A model generated the notes under the pieces. The model was not told the DNA's origin. It saw only the letters and a program-made list of their open reading frames with translations, and did not search any database. A DNA stretch of 64,000 bases, taken from positions 18,594 through 82,593 of the forward strand of contig NZ_JAUSBV010000011.1 of assembly GCF_030651915.1 (NCBI RefSeq). The letters are read 5' to 3'. Origin of the DNA: Parvibaculum sp. (lineage in GTDB: Bacteria > Pseudomonadota > Alphaproteobacteria > Parvibaculales > Parvibaculaceae). Made by a program: the position numbers and the translations under genes. Below, piece after piece: positions 1 through 7,678 of the stretch (position 1 is its first letter; each line of letters begins with the position of its first letter).

Positions 1-257
1 TCAACCGCACGCTGAAGGCGCATGCCTTCGCCATCATCGGCGCGGAATATGTGCTGGGCTGGCTGCCGCGCGGCACCCATGACTGGAAGAAATTCGTGAC
101 CGTCAATGAAATGGAAGCGGGCCTCGCCGCCGCCGGGCTCGATGTCAGGGAAATTGCCGGCGTCAGCTACAACCCGCTCTTCGACAGCTGGTCGCTGTCG
201 GAAGACACCGATGTCAACTACATGGTGCTGGCAGCGCGGGCACAGAACAAGACGTGA
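1..257 (+). CDS. ubiG: Ubiquinone biosynthesis O-methyltransferase UbiG, C-terminal part
   Basis: Only the last 84 residues lie in the window; the gene begins upstream. The visible frame reads without stops from base 3. It contains the family's C-terminal signature around [12 protein letters not shown], then GVSYNPL and DTDVNYM, which are typical of the bacterial UbiG/Coq3 O-methyltransferases. UbiG is a cytoplasmic or membrane-associated SAM-dependent enzyme that performs both O-methylations of the ubiquinone ring. The SAM-binding motifs would be in the missing N-terminal part. The gene stops 19 bases before the cytochrome gene, which has its own ribosome binding site, so co-transcription is possible but not shown. 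Confidence 0.93.
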   Translation, partial: NRTLKAHAFAIIGAEYVLGWLPRGTHDWKKFVTVNEMEAGLAAAGLDVREIAGVSYNPLFDSWSLSEDTDVNYMVLAARAQNKT

Positions 258-276
258 AGCAGGGCCAGGGGGCAAT

Positions 277-639
277 ATGACATATCGAACGGGGCGGTTC
301 GCGGCCGCGTTTGCGGGACTGGCGCTGCTTGCGCTGGCAGGTTGCGACCGGAACGAGGAAGCGGTAGCGCCCGTGACCCTCAACGCCCATGAAGCAACGC
401 TCTACGCGCATAGCTGCAGCACCTGCCACGAAGACCCGGCGACCGGCGCACCGCGGACGCACGATATCGAGGCCTGGACACCCCGCATCGCCAAGGGCGA
501 CGCGCAATTGCTCGCCAACATCATCGATGGCTTCAACGGCATGCCGCCGCTCGGCCAGTGCATCGAATGCACGGCCGAGGAATTCATCCGGCTGACACAT
601 TTCATGGCCGCGCCCGCCGGCGGGGAGACGAACGAATGA
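277..639 (+). CDS. Small lipoprotein cytochrome c (c5-like)
   Basis: A 120-residue exported c-type cytochrome. The N-terminus is a lipoprotein signal peptide with lipobox LALAGC, giving a lipidated Cys23. One haem-binding motif, CSTCH, lies at residues 47-51. Met89 in GFNGMPPLG is the probable distal ligand, and a second cysteine pair (Cys95/Cys98, CIEC) follows, as in cytochrome c5 proteins where it forms a disulfide. The ATG at 277 was chosen because it follows a purine-rich site (CAGGGGGCA) and starts the signal peptide. The stop overlaps the start of the flavoprotein gene (ATGA at 636-639), so translation is coupled. The likely role is electron acceptor for that flavoprotein in the periplasm; this is inference. 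Confidence 0.85.
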   Translation: MTYRTGRFAAAFAGLALLALAGCDRNEEAVAPVTLNAHEATLYAHSCSTCHEDPATGAPRTHDIEAWTPRIAKGDAQLLANIIDGFNGMPPLGQCIECTAEEFIRLTHFMAAPAGGETNE

Positions 640-2027
640 AAATCTCGCGCCGCAACATGCTCCAATTCGCGGCCAGCGCTTCGGCGCTGGCGGTGACCGG
701 TCATATCCCGCCCCTGTTGACCCGTGCCTTCGCGGAAGAACCCCGCCGCGTCATCCCCTGGAAGAACTGGTCCGGCGGGCAGAGTTGCACGCCCGCTATC
801 CGCATCGCACCCGCAAGCGAGGCGGAGCTTGCCGACATCGTTCAAAAAAGCGCGGCGCCCATCCGCGCGGTCGGCGCCGGACATTCCTTTTCGCCGCTCG
901 TGCCGACAGAAGGAACGCTCGTTTCCCTCGATCGCCTGAGCGGCTTCGTCTCTCACGACGCGGCAGCGCATCGCGCAACCTTCAAGGCCGGCACCCGGCT
1001 CGGCGCCATGGCCTCGGCGCTTGCCGAACGCGACCTTGCGCTCGACAACATGCCGGACATCAACAAGCAGACGATTGCCGGCGCGATCGCAACGGCGACA
1101 CATGGCACGGGCATCGAGCTCGGCTCGCTCTCGACCTTCGTGACCGGCCTGAAACTGATGACGGCGTCGGGCGAACTTGTCACGGGCGACGAGACGACAA
1201 GTTCCGTCCTCTTCAACGCCGCGCGGGTTTCACTCGGCGCCCTGGGCATCGTGACGGAAACGACGATGCAGGCCCGACCGCTCTACAAGCTGAAGCGCCG
1301 CACCTGGATTGCGCCCGTGGAGGAGATGCTGGAACAGGCGCCCGAGCTCTGGGCAAAGCACCGCAATTTCGAGTTCTATTACGTGCCCTATTCCGGCATG
1401 GCGATCGGCATCACGAATGACGAGACGGACGAAGCCGAAACGCCGGAGCCTGTGAACGAGGACGATGACGGGCTGATGCAACTGAAGCAGTTGCAGGACT
1501 GGCTGGGATGGTCGCCTGCGGTGCGGCGCTGGGTCATCCAGACAATCATGGGCGGAATGGACCCCGAGGAGCGCGTCGACTATTCACACAAGACATTGTC
1601 GGCCGAGCGCAATGTGCGTTTCAACGAAATGGAGTATCACCTGCCCCGCGAGGCGGGTCCGCAGGCGCTGCGCGAAATCATTGCAGCGATCGAAGACAAC
1701 AATATCGAAGTCTTCTTTCCGATCGAGCTCCGGACCACCGCGCCGGACGATATCTGGCTGAGCCCGTTCTACCGGCGCGACAGCTGTTCGATCGCCGTGC
1801 ATCGCTTTCATGAAGCGGACTACGAACCCTATTTCAGCGCCATAGAGCCGATCTTCCGCCGGCATGACGGCCGTCCGCATTGGGGCAAACTCAACACGCT
1901 GACCGCGAAGGACTTCGCAGCGCTCTATCCGAAGTGGCAGGAATTTCTCGAGTTGCGCGAGGACATCGACCCGGAAGGAAAATTTCTCAATCCCTATTTG
2001 AGGACGGTGTTCGGGATCGACGCTTAG
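636..2027 (+). CDS. Tat-exported FAD-linked aldonolactone oxidase/dehydrogenase family protein
   Basis: A 463-residue vanillyl-alcohol-oxidase-fold flavoprotein. The N-terminus carries a twin-arginine signal (SRRNMLQF, residues 4-11) followed by a hydrophobic stretch. The FAD-binding domain covers about residues 45-230, with VGAGHSFSPL holding His83, the position that binds FAD covalently in arabinono-lactone and gulono-lactone oxidases, and with TIAGAIATATHGTG further on. The C-terminal ALO domain ends with the family motif HWGKLNT near residue 415. The family oxidises aldonolactones or related sugars using O2 or cytochrome c. The substrate here is unknown. The coupled upstream cytochrome suggests a dehydrogenase acting in the periplasm rather than a cytoplasmic oxidase. 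Confidence 0.82.
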   Translation: MKISRRNMLQFAASASALAVTGHIPPLLTRAFAEEPRRVIPWKNWSGGQSCTPAIRIAPASEAELADIVQKSAAPIRAVGAGHSFSPLVPTEGTLVSLDRLSGFVSHDAAAHRATFKAGTRLGAMASALAERDLALDNMPDINKQTIAGAIATATHGTGIELGSLSTFVTGLKLMTASGELVTGDETTSSVLFNAARVSLGALGIVTETTMQARPLYKLKRRTWIAPVEEMLEQAPELWAKHRNFEFYYVPYSGMAIGITNDETDEAETPEPVNEDDDGLMQLKQLQDWLGWSPAVRRWVIQTIMGGMDPEERVDYSHKTLSAERNVRFNEMEYHLPREAGPQALREIIAAIEDNNIEVFFPIELRTTAPDDIWLSPFYRRDSCSIAVHRFHEADYEPYFSAIEPIFRRHDGRPHWGKLNTLTAKDFAALYPKWQEFLELREDIDPEGKFLNPYLRTVFGIDA

Positions 2028-2036
2028 GCCCCGCGC

Positions 2037-2474
2037 TCAATTCGCCCGACGCGGCGGTCCAACAGGCAACGGTGCCACCTCGACGCCTTCTTCGATCAAC
2101 TCAAGCGCTTCGTCCGGCGTCGCCTCGCCATAAATGTCGTGTTGCTCGGTCTCGCCGTAATGGATGCGACGCGCTTCCTCGGCGAATTTGTCGCCGACAT
2201 AGTCGCAGTTTTCTTCGACATGCTTTCTGAGCGCCAGCATCATCATGCTCATCTTCTGCGCGGCGTCGGGCACAGTGGAAATATCGCTGCGCTTCGCGCC
2301 CTTTTTTGTACCGCGTCCGAGCCCGGGCGCCATCAGCGCCTTGCGCACCTCGGCACTGCCGCAGACCGGACAGACGACATCGCCGGATGCCGCCTGCGCC
2401 TCGAAGCCGGCGGACGAGGGAAACCAGCCGTCGAACTCATGTTGATGTTCACAGAGAAGCGCATAGCGGATCAT
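2037..2474 (-). CDS. DUF1178 family protein
   Basis: A 145-residue protein of the alphaproteobacterial DUF1178 family, function unknown. It starts MIRYALLCEHQHEFDGWF, the usual family opening, and carries a CPVCGS zinc-ribbon-like pair near residue 35 plus a short basic segment (GRGTKKGAKR). Its ATG overlaps the stop of the upstream nitrilase-family gene by four bases, so it is the last gene of the comF-grxC-nitrilase-DUF1178 operon. No catalytic residues are evident. The first CxH element and the CxxC pair could together bind a metal, but that is inference. Confidence 0.85.
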   Translation of the reverse strand: MIRYALLCEHQHEFDGWFPSSAGFEAQAASGDVVCPVCGSAEVRKALMAPGLGRGTKKGAKRSDISTVPDAAQKMSMMMLALRKHVEENCDYVGDKFAEEARRIHYGETEQHDIYGEATPDEALELIEEGVEVAPLPVGPPRRAN

Positions 2475-3331
2475 GATGACTGCCTCGCCGGCTTGATCGC
2501 CGGCAGCGCAAAAGCGCGGTCATGGCCGAGGCTTGGCACCCGGCCGCGCGCCTCGGCGATGCGGGTTGTGTCGATTTCGGCCAGCAGAACGCAGGGCGTG
2601 TCATGCGCCGCTTCGGCGACGATCTCGCCCCAGGGTGCGACGATGAGGCTGTGGCCGAAGGTTTCGCGGCCGCATTGATGTTTGCCGCCCTGCGCCGGCG
2701 CGAAGACATAGCAGCCGGTCTCGATGGCGCGCGCCTGCAGCAGCATATGCCAATGCGCCGCCCCGGTCTGACGCGTGAAGGCGGCAGGCACGGTCAGGAA
2801 ATCCGCCCCCGCTTTCGCCAGCGCCCGGTAAAGATGCGGGAAGCGCAGATCGTAGCAAATGGTCATGCCGAGACGTCCCCAGGGCAGGTCGGCCACAACC
2901 GCCTGCTTGCCGGGTTCGAAATTCCGGCTCTCGCGATAACTCTCGCCGCCGGCCAGATCGACATCGAACATATGGATCTTGTCGTACCGCGCCGCGACGA
3001 CGCCGTCAGGCGCAATCAGGAACGAGCGGTTGGCAAGCTTCGTTGCCGAAAGCTTAACCGGCAGCGAACCGATCAGCAGCCAGATCTTCCACTCCGCCGC
3101 CAGCCCGCGAAGCGCCGCGAGCATCGCGTCGTCCTTTTCGTCATGCGTATTGGCAAACAGCGCCTCGCTCTTCGTTTCGAGCAGCGAGGTCATTTCCGGC
3201 GTCATGACCAGATCGGCGCCGCCCGCGGCCGCCTCCGACACCAGCGCCGAGACAGCGGCGATATTGGCCGCAACATCGCATCCGGCGCGCATCTGCACGC
3301 AAGCGGCGGTGAATTTTCCGGAAGCGGTCAT
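2471..3331 (-). CDS. Carbon-nitrogen hydrolase (Nit/omega-amidase type)
   Basis: A 286-residue nitrilase-superfamily enzyme. The catalytic triad is visible: Glu46 in MTPEMTS, Lys118 in YDKIHMFDVD and Cys159 in GMTICYDLRFP. The YDKIHMFDVD string and overall length match the Nit1/Nit2 branch. Known members hydrolyse deaminated glutathione or omega-amides such as alpha-ketoglutaramate, so a repair or salvage role in the cytoplasm is likely. The ATG at 3331 was preferred over an upstream in-frame start because the mature family N-terminus (FTAACVQM) begins just after it. It lies between the glutaredoxin gene and the DUF1178 gene, which suits a glutathione-related role. Confidence 0.88.
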   Translation of the reverse strand: MTASGKFTAACVQMRAGCDVAANIAAVSALVSEAAAGGADLVMTPEMTSLLETKSEALFANTHDEKDDAMLAALRGLAAEWKIWLLIGSLPVKLSATKLANRSFLIAPDGVVAARYDKIHMFDVDLAGGESYRESRNFEPGKQAVVADLPWGRLGMTICYDLRFPHLYRALAKAGADFLTVPAAFTRQTGAAHWHMLLQARAIETGCYVFAPAQGGKHQCGRETFGHSLIVAPWGEIVAEAAHDTPCVLLAEIDTTRIAEARGRVPSLGHDRAFALPAIKPARQSS

Positions 3332-3335
3332 GACC

Positions 3336-3593
3336 CTATGCGGCCAGCAGGGCGTCGAGCTTGCCGGCAGCTTCGAGCGCCTGCAGATCGTCGCATCCGC
3401 CGACATGGGCATCGCCGATGAAAATCTGCGGCACCGTATGCCGGCCATGGGCACGCGCCATCATTTCGCGGCGCTTGTCGACATCCATGCCGACATCGAT
3501 CTCGGTGAAGGCAACGCCCTTCCGCCCGAGCAATTCCTTGGCCCGGTAGCAATAGGGGCACATCATGGTCGTGTAGATCGTCACATCCGCCAT
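3336..3593 (-). CDS. grxC: Glutaredoxin 3
   Basis: An 85-residue classical dithiol glutaredoxin of the expected length. The active site CPYC is at residues 12-15. The GSH-binding elements TVPQIFIGDAHVGGCDD (about residues 53-69) follow, including the cis-proline segment TVP. It reduces protein disulfides and glutathione mixed disulfides in the cytoplasm. The ATG at 3593 starts the usual MADVTIYTT opening; the ten upstream in-frame residues do not belong to the family. The gene stops 4 bases before the start of the nitrilase-family gene and lies in the comF operon. Confidence 0.92.
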   Translation of the reverse strand: MADVTIYTTMMCPYCYRAKELLGRKGVAFTEIDVGMDVDKRREMMARAHGRHTVPQIFIGDAHVGGCDDLQALEAAGKLDALLAA

Positions 3594-3648
3594 CGCGGCA
3601 CTCCGAAAACGGGGCCCGAACAAGGGCGGCCCGAAAAACGACTATATA

Positions 3649-4425
3649 TCATATAGATATGCCACCGCCCGGGACAACCCGAGCCACGCAGAGCACCGAG
3701 ACCTCGGCCGCCCCGCCGCGCTTCAGGGCCCGCGCACAGGCCTCCGCCGTGGCGCCGGTCGTCATCACATCGTCGACCAGCAGCACCTTGCGGCCCCGGA
3801 CCTGCGCCGCCGCACCTTCGGCGAGTTGGAAGGCGCCAGCGACATTGCGCCGCCTGGCATCAGCCGTAAGCCCGACCTGCGGTCGCGTCGCCCGCACGCG
3901 CTGCAGCAGTTCCGGCATGTGCAGCAGACCGGTCAGCGCCGCCAGCCGCCGCGAAAGTTCGGCCGACTGATTGAAGCGGCGCAAAAAGAGCCGCCGTCGG
4001 TGCAGCGGCACAGGCACCAGCAGGTCGGCGTCGGCCAGCAACTCCGCCCCGCTGCGCGCCAGCCAGCGCGCAAAGGCGGGACCGACCTCCATGCGGTCGC
4101 CATATTTGAAACGATGGAGAAGCGCGGCACTGCGATCATTGTAGCGCATCACGGCACGTGCCCGTGCATAAGCGGGCGGCTGCGCCAGCGCCACCGCACT
4201 GACCGTCTCCGGGCCGGTGTCGAAAGCAAACGGCAGCCCCGTCACCGCACAAAAGGGCCGTTCGATAAAATCGGCCTCGCTCCAGCACCGCGCACAAAGG
4301 GCGCCATGCGCATCGACGCCACGCCCGCAGCCCAGGCAAAGCGGCGGCAAGGCGATGTCGGTGAACCGCAAGGCGCGCCGCAATCCCGCCGACCAGCCCG
4401 CTGAAATATCCGCTGCGATCCCCAT
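3649..4425 (-). CDS. comF: ComF-family amidophosphoribosyltransferase-like protein
   Basis: A 258-residue ComF/GntX-type protein. A four-cysteine zinc ribbon is visible at Cys30, Cys33, Cys44 and Cys47. The phosphoribosyltransferase PRPP motif VLLVDDVMTTGAT lies near residues 214-226. In Gram-positives ComF is needed for DNA uptake, but in alphaproteobacteria the family has no settled role. The start at 4425 is chosen over 4491 because the family-like sequence begins after it and the upstream part would run into the spacer to the divergent methyltransferase gene. It is the first gene of a minus-strand operon with grxC, a nitrilase and DUF1178. Confidence 0.85.
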   Translation of the reverse strand: MGIAADISAGWSAGLRRALRFTDIALPPLCLGCGRGVDAHGALCARCWSEADFIERPFCAVTGLPFAFDTGPETVSAVALAQPPAYARARAVMRYNDRSAALLHRFKYGDRMEVGPAFARWLARSGAELLADADLLVPVPLHRRRLFLRRFNQSAELSRRLAALTGLLHMPELLQRVRATRPQVGLTADARRRNVAGAFQLAEGAAAQVRGRKVLLVDDVMTTGATAEACARALKRGGAAEVSVLCVARVVPGGGISI

Positions 4426-4500
4426 GACGCCCCCGGTTTGACGCCAGCCTATCACGGCGCAGGCCTTGCGGGCGAAGGCGGCGCCCACCATGATGCCGCC

Positions 4501-5421
4501 ATGTCAGCCCCCGCCCCCATGCGCATCTTCGACCGCAAGATCCATACGAGACACCGCGCCCGCGCCGCCGCCGGTTTCGCGAACCACGACTTTCTGGTGC
4601 GCCGCGCCGCCGCCGACATCGCCGAACGCATCGCCGGCATCAATCGCGACTTTGCGCTGGCGCTCGATCTTGGCTGCCACCAGGGTGCGCTGGCTGCGGC
4701 GCTGGCCGAGGCGAGGATGGAAGGAAAGCCTGGCAGACTCATATCGGCCGACCTCGCACCGGCCATGCTCGCGCATGCACCGGGCCTGCGCGTCGCCGCC
4801 GACGAGGAAGCATTGCCCTTTCGCGACGCGAGCCTCGACCTCGTGGTCAGCCTGCTTTCGCTGCATTGGGTCAACGACCTGCCGGGTGCCTTGATCCAGA
4901 TCCGCCGGGCGCTGACGCCGGACGGACTTTTCATGGCGGCCCTTTTCGGCGGCGACACGCTGACAGAGTTGCGCCAGTCACTGGCAGAGGCCGAAATAGA
5001 ATGCGAAGGCGGGCTCAGCCCCCGCGTTTCGCCCTTTGCCGACATACGCGACATGGGCAGCCTGTTGCAGCGAGCCGGCTTTGCACTGCCGGTCGTCGAC
5101 ACCGACCGCGTGGTGGTGCGCTACGCCGATCCGCTCAGACTGATGGCGGAACTGCGCGGCATGGGTGAGACCAACGCCCTGGCGGAGCGCCGCCGCGTGC
5201 CGATGCGTCGCACAACCCTGATGCGAACGGTCAAAATCTATCGCGAAAAATTCGGATTGCCGGATGGGCGCGTGCCAGCCACCTTCGAAATCGTGACGGC
5301 GACAGGCTGGGCGCCGCATGAAACCCAACCGAAGCCGCTGCGTCCCGGCAGCGCCGAAACGCGTCTTGCCGAAGCCTTGGGAACGAGCGAACGAAAGGCC
5401 GGCGAAAAAGCGGGGCGCTGA
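4501..5421 (+). CDS. BioC/NDUFAF5-like SAM-dependent methyltransferase-fold protein
   Basis: A 306-residue class I methyltransferase-fold protein. Motif I is LALDLGCHQG (about residues 53-62). The acidic-loop segment ISADLAPAML and VVSLLSLHWVNDLPGAL follow in the usual order. The opening IFDRKIHTRHRARAA closely resembles that of mitochondrial NDUFAF5, which in eukaryotes hydroxylates an arginine of complex I subunit NDUFS7. BioC in biotin synthesis is the other close relative. No bio genes are nearby, so the NDUFAF5-type role is favoured, without proof. The ATG at 4501 starts the family region. The gene diverges from comF across about 75 bases. Confidence 0.82.
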   Translation: MSAPAPMRIFDRKIHTRHRARAAAGFANHDFLVRRAAADIAERIAGINRDFALALDLGCHQGALAAALAEARMEGKPGRLISADLAPAMLAHAPGLRVAADEEALPFRDASLDLVVSLLSLHWVNDLPGALIQIRRALTPDGLFMAALFGGDTLTELRQSLAEAEIECEGGLSPRVSPFADIRDMGSLLQRAGFALPVVDTDRVVVRYADPLRLMAELRGMGETNALAERRRVPMRRTTLMRTVKIYREKFGLPDGRVPATFEIVTATGWAPHETQPKPLRPGSAETRLAEALGTSERKAGEKAGR

Positions 5422-5440
5422 CGCTTGAGGAAGGCCGGAC

Positions 5441-5626
5441 CTAGCTGCCGGTGAACATCGCAACGACCGGACCGAACAGGAAATCGCGGATCGAATCGCC
5501 TACCAGCGTCACAGCAGCGACAACGACCATCGAGAGGCCGCCCGCGATGAGGCCGTACTCGATGGCGGTCGCACCGCTGTCGTCTGCTGCAAACGATCTT
5601 GCCATGTTCATCAGCTTGCCGATCAT
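5441..5626 (-). CDS. Flp/Fap-type pilin subunit
   Basis: A 61-residue prepilin. After a short basic leader it has the Flp cleavage and processing region (SGATAIEYGLIA, residues 17-28), with the Glu at +5 after the glycine, followed by a hydrophobic helix (GGLSMVVVAAVTLVG). This is the structural subunit type of Tad/Flp pili, processed by a TadV/CpaA peptidase. No tad/cpa assembly genes occur in the window, so it is an isolated copy. The start MIGKLMNMARSF at 5626 is supported by the short-leader pattern of the family; Met6 or Met8 are possible alternatives. It is convergent with the methyltransferase gene. Confidence 0.87.
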   Translation of the reverse strand: MIGKLMNMARSFAADDSGATAIEYGLIAGGLSMVVVAAVTLVGDSIRDFLFGPVVAMFTGS

Positions 5627-5673
5627 CGCCTTCGTCCTTCTCACCGTTCGCGAGGGGCGCGCTGGCGCATCCC

Positions 5674-6108
5674 TCACAGCAAATCGCGCAACACCGCCAC
5701 CAGCGGTTCGTCCGCGGGTGGCATCGGATAGGCTCGCAAGCCGACGGGCCTGACCCATTCGAGCGCCTGGCCCTCGATGGGCTGGACCTGTCCCTCCCAG
5801 CGCCGGCACACATAAAGCGGCATCAGGAGGTGGAAGTCCTCATAGGCATGGCTCGCAAAACTCAGTGGCGCGAGACACGCCTTCGCAACGTCGATGCCAA
5901 GTTCCTCGTGAAGTTCCCGGATCAGCGTATCCTCGGGCGTCTCGCCCGGCTCCACCTTGCCACCCGGAAATTCCCAAAGTCCCGCGAGCGGTTTGCCCTC
6001 GGGACGGCGGGCAATCAGCACCCGCCCGTCGGCATCGACAAGCGCGCAGGCCGCGACGAGCACAAGCCGCTTGAGCTCGCTCGTCCTGCTTTCGCGCTCT
6101 TCCACCAT
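5674..6108 (-). CDS. mutT: MutT-type Nudix hydrolase (8-oxo-dGTP diphosphatase)
   Basis: A 144-residue Nudix protein. The complete Nudix box (GX5EX7REUXEEXGU) sits at residues 50-72, including RELHEELGI. LWEFPGGKVEPGE just before and within it is the MutT-type context. MutT hydrolyses 8-oxo-dGTP and so prevents A:T to C:G transversions. The ATG at 6108 gives the usual short N-terminus leading into LVLVAACALVD. It lies downstream of argJ in the same direction, with a 94-base gap, an order common in alphaproteobacteria. Confidence 0.9.
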   Translation of the reverse strand: MVEERESRTSELKRLVLVAACALVDADGRVLIARRPEGKPLAGLWEFPGGKVEPGETPEDTLIRELHEELGIDVAKACLAPLSFASHAYEDFHLLMPLYVCRRWEGQVQPIEGQALEWVRPVGLRAYPMPPADEPLVAVLRDLL

Positions 6109-6202
6109 GCTGGGCCTGTTGGGTTAATGTTTCGTAGTCCGACGCGTGCCGGAACAACCGATCGCTCGAATTTTAGTTAAAATCGCGTAAGGCGCCCGGC
6201 GC

Positions 6203-7642
6203 TCAGCTTCGGTAGTCGGCGTTGATGCGGATGTAGTCATAGGTGAGATCGCAGGTCCACACGACGGCCGACGACTTGCCGACGCCGACATCGACCTCGA
6301 TATCGATCTCCTGGCCCTTCATGTGTTTCGCCACCGGTGTTTCGTCATAGCCGCGCACCGCCATGCCATTCTTCGCCACATCGACGCCGCCAATGCGGAT
6401 CGCGAGCCGATCGCGATCGGCCGCTTCGCCGGACTTCCCGACCGCCATGACGATGCGGCCCCAGTTCGCGTCCTCGCCGGCAATCGCCGTCTTGACCAGC
6501 GGCGAATTGGCGATCGTCATGGCGATGCGCCGCGCCGCCTGATGGCTCTGCGCGCCCGACACGGCCACGCGCACAAATTTGGTCGCGCCTTCGCCATCCT
6601 TCACCACCTGATGCGCAAGATCGAGCATCAGCGCGTCGAACGCCTGGCGAAATTCGCGCAATCGCGGATCGCTGGCCCGCGTCACCGGCGCCTCATCCAC
6701 CATTGCCGCCCCGGTTGCGAACACCATCACTGTGTCGCTGGTCGACGTGTCGCTGTCGACCGTGATGGCATTGAAGCTGTCCCGCGCACCAAGCATCAGC
6801 AGCGTTTGCAGGATTTTCGACGGGATGGCCGCATCGGTAAAAATGAAAACCAGCATGGTCGCGAGATCCGGCGCGATCATGCCCGATCCCTTGGCAATGC
6901 CATTGATCCTCACCTCCGCGCCGCCGATCCGCACGCGCCGCGTCGCAAGTTTGGGGTAGGTATCGGTGGTCATGATCGCGCGCGCCGCCTCGTCCCACCT
7001 GTCAGGCGCGGCGGTGGCAAGGGCCGTCGTGATGCCGGCGACGACAGGAACCGGGTCCATCGGCTGACCGATGACACCGGTCGACGCGACAAAAACATCG
7101 CGTTGACGGCAATTTCCGGCCGCAGCCGCAGCCGACGCGGTCGCCTTGACCGTGGCGACGCCAGCCTTGCCAGTGAAGGCGTTGGAGTTGCCCGAATTGA
7201 CGACCAGCATGCGTCCCTCACCGCCATCGGTGAGATTGGCACGGCACCAGTCGACGGGCGCAGACGCGGTCTTCGAGGTGGTGAAAATACCGGCGGCCTG
7301 CGTACCTTCGATCATCTTCGCAACCAGAAGATCGGTGCGGCCCTTGTACTTGATGCCGGCCGCGGCAACACCCAGCGTGACGCCGCCAACGGCCGGCAAT
7401 TCGGGAAAGCTTTTTGGCGCCAGCGGCGAGACTTTCGGTGCTGCTTTGGTCTTGGCTTTGGCCTTGGGCTTGAGACGCGCCGGCTTCTTCGGCCGCGCCA
7501 GTTTACGTTGGGCACGCGGCTGCCTGGCCTTGCTGCGCGGGCCTGCCTTGGTCTTGGCCTTGCTCTTTGCCTTACCGCTCACCTTGCGCTTCGGTTTTGC
7601 CGATGCCCGAACGCTCGCGCGCGCACTCTTTTTGACCGCCAT
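6203..7642 (-). CDS. argJ: Bifunctional ornithine/glutamate N-acetyltransferase with a basic N-terminal extension
   Basis: A 479-residue ArgJ. From about residue 71 (VSPLAPKSFPELP) it matches the family over its whole length. The autocleavage site ATML is present, with nucleophile Thr262 after KGSGMIAPDL. ArgJ moves the acetyl group from acetylornithine to glutamate and may make acetylglutamate from acetyl-CoA, in arginine synthesis. The oddity is residues 1-70: almost entirely Lys, Ala, Arg, Pro and Ser in KAKTKA-like runs, like a histone-H1 tail. There is no ATG, GTG or TTG near residue 71, so the tail is probably translated. It follows the parvulin gene with a 36-base gap. Confidence 0.9.
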   Translation of the reverse strand: MAVKKSARASVRASAKPKRKVSGKAKSKAKTKAGPRSKARQPRAQRKLARPKKPARLKPKAKAKTKAAPKVSPLAPKSFPELPAVGGVTLGVAAAGIKYKGRTDLLVAKMIEGTQAAGIFTTSKTASAPVDWCRANLTDGGEGRMLVVNSGNSNAFTGKAGVATVKATASAAAAAGNCRQRDVFVASTGVIGQPMDPVPVVAGITTALATAAPDRWDEAARAIMTTDTYPKLATRRVRIGGAEVRINGIAKGSGMIAPDLATMLVFIFTDAAIPSKILQTLLMLGARDSFNAITVDSDTSTSDTVMVFATGAAMVDEAPVTRASDPRLREFRQAFDALMLDLAHQVVKDGEGATKFVRVAVSGAQSHQAARRIAMTIANSPLVKTAIAGEDANWGRIVMAVGKSGEAADRDRLAIRIGGVDVAKNGMAVRGYDETPVAKHMKGQEIDIEVDVGVGKSSAVVWTCDLTYDYIRINADYRS

Positions 7643-7678
7643 AGCCGCCTGCCCCGAAACTGAGATCCGAACCCGCTC

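Noticed and set aside
6323..7663. 446-codon open frame antisense to argJ
   Set aside because: It arises from GC-rich codon bias opposite argJ, and the product is His/Arg-rich without motif.
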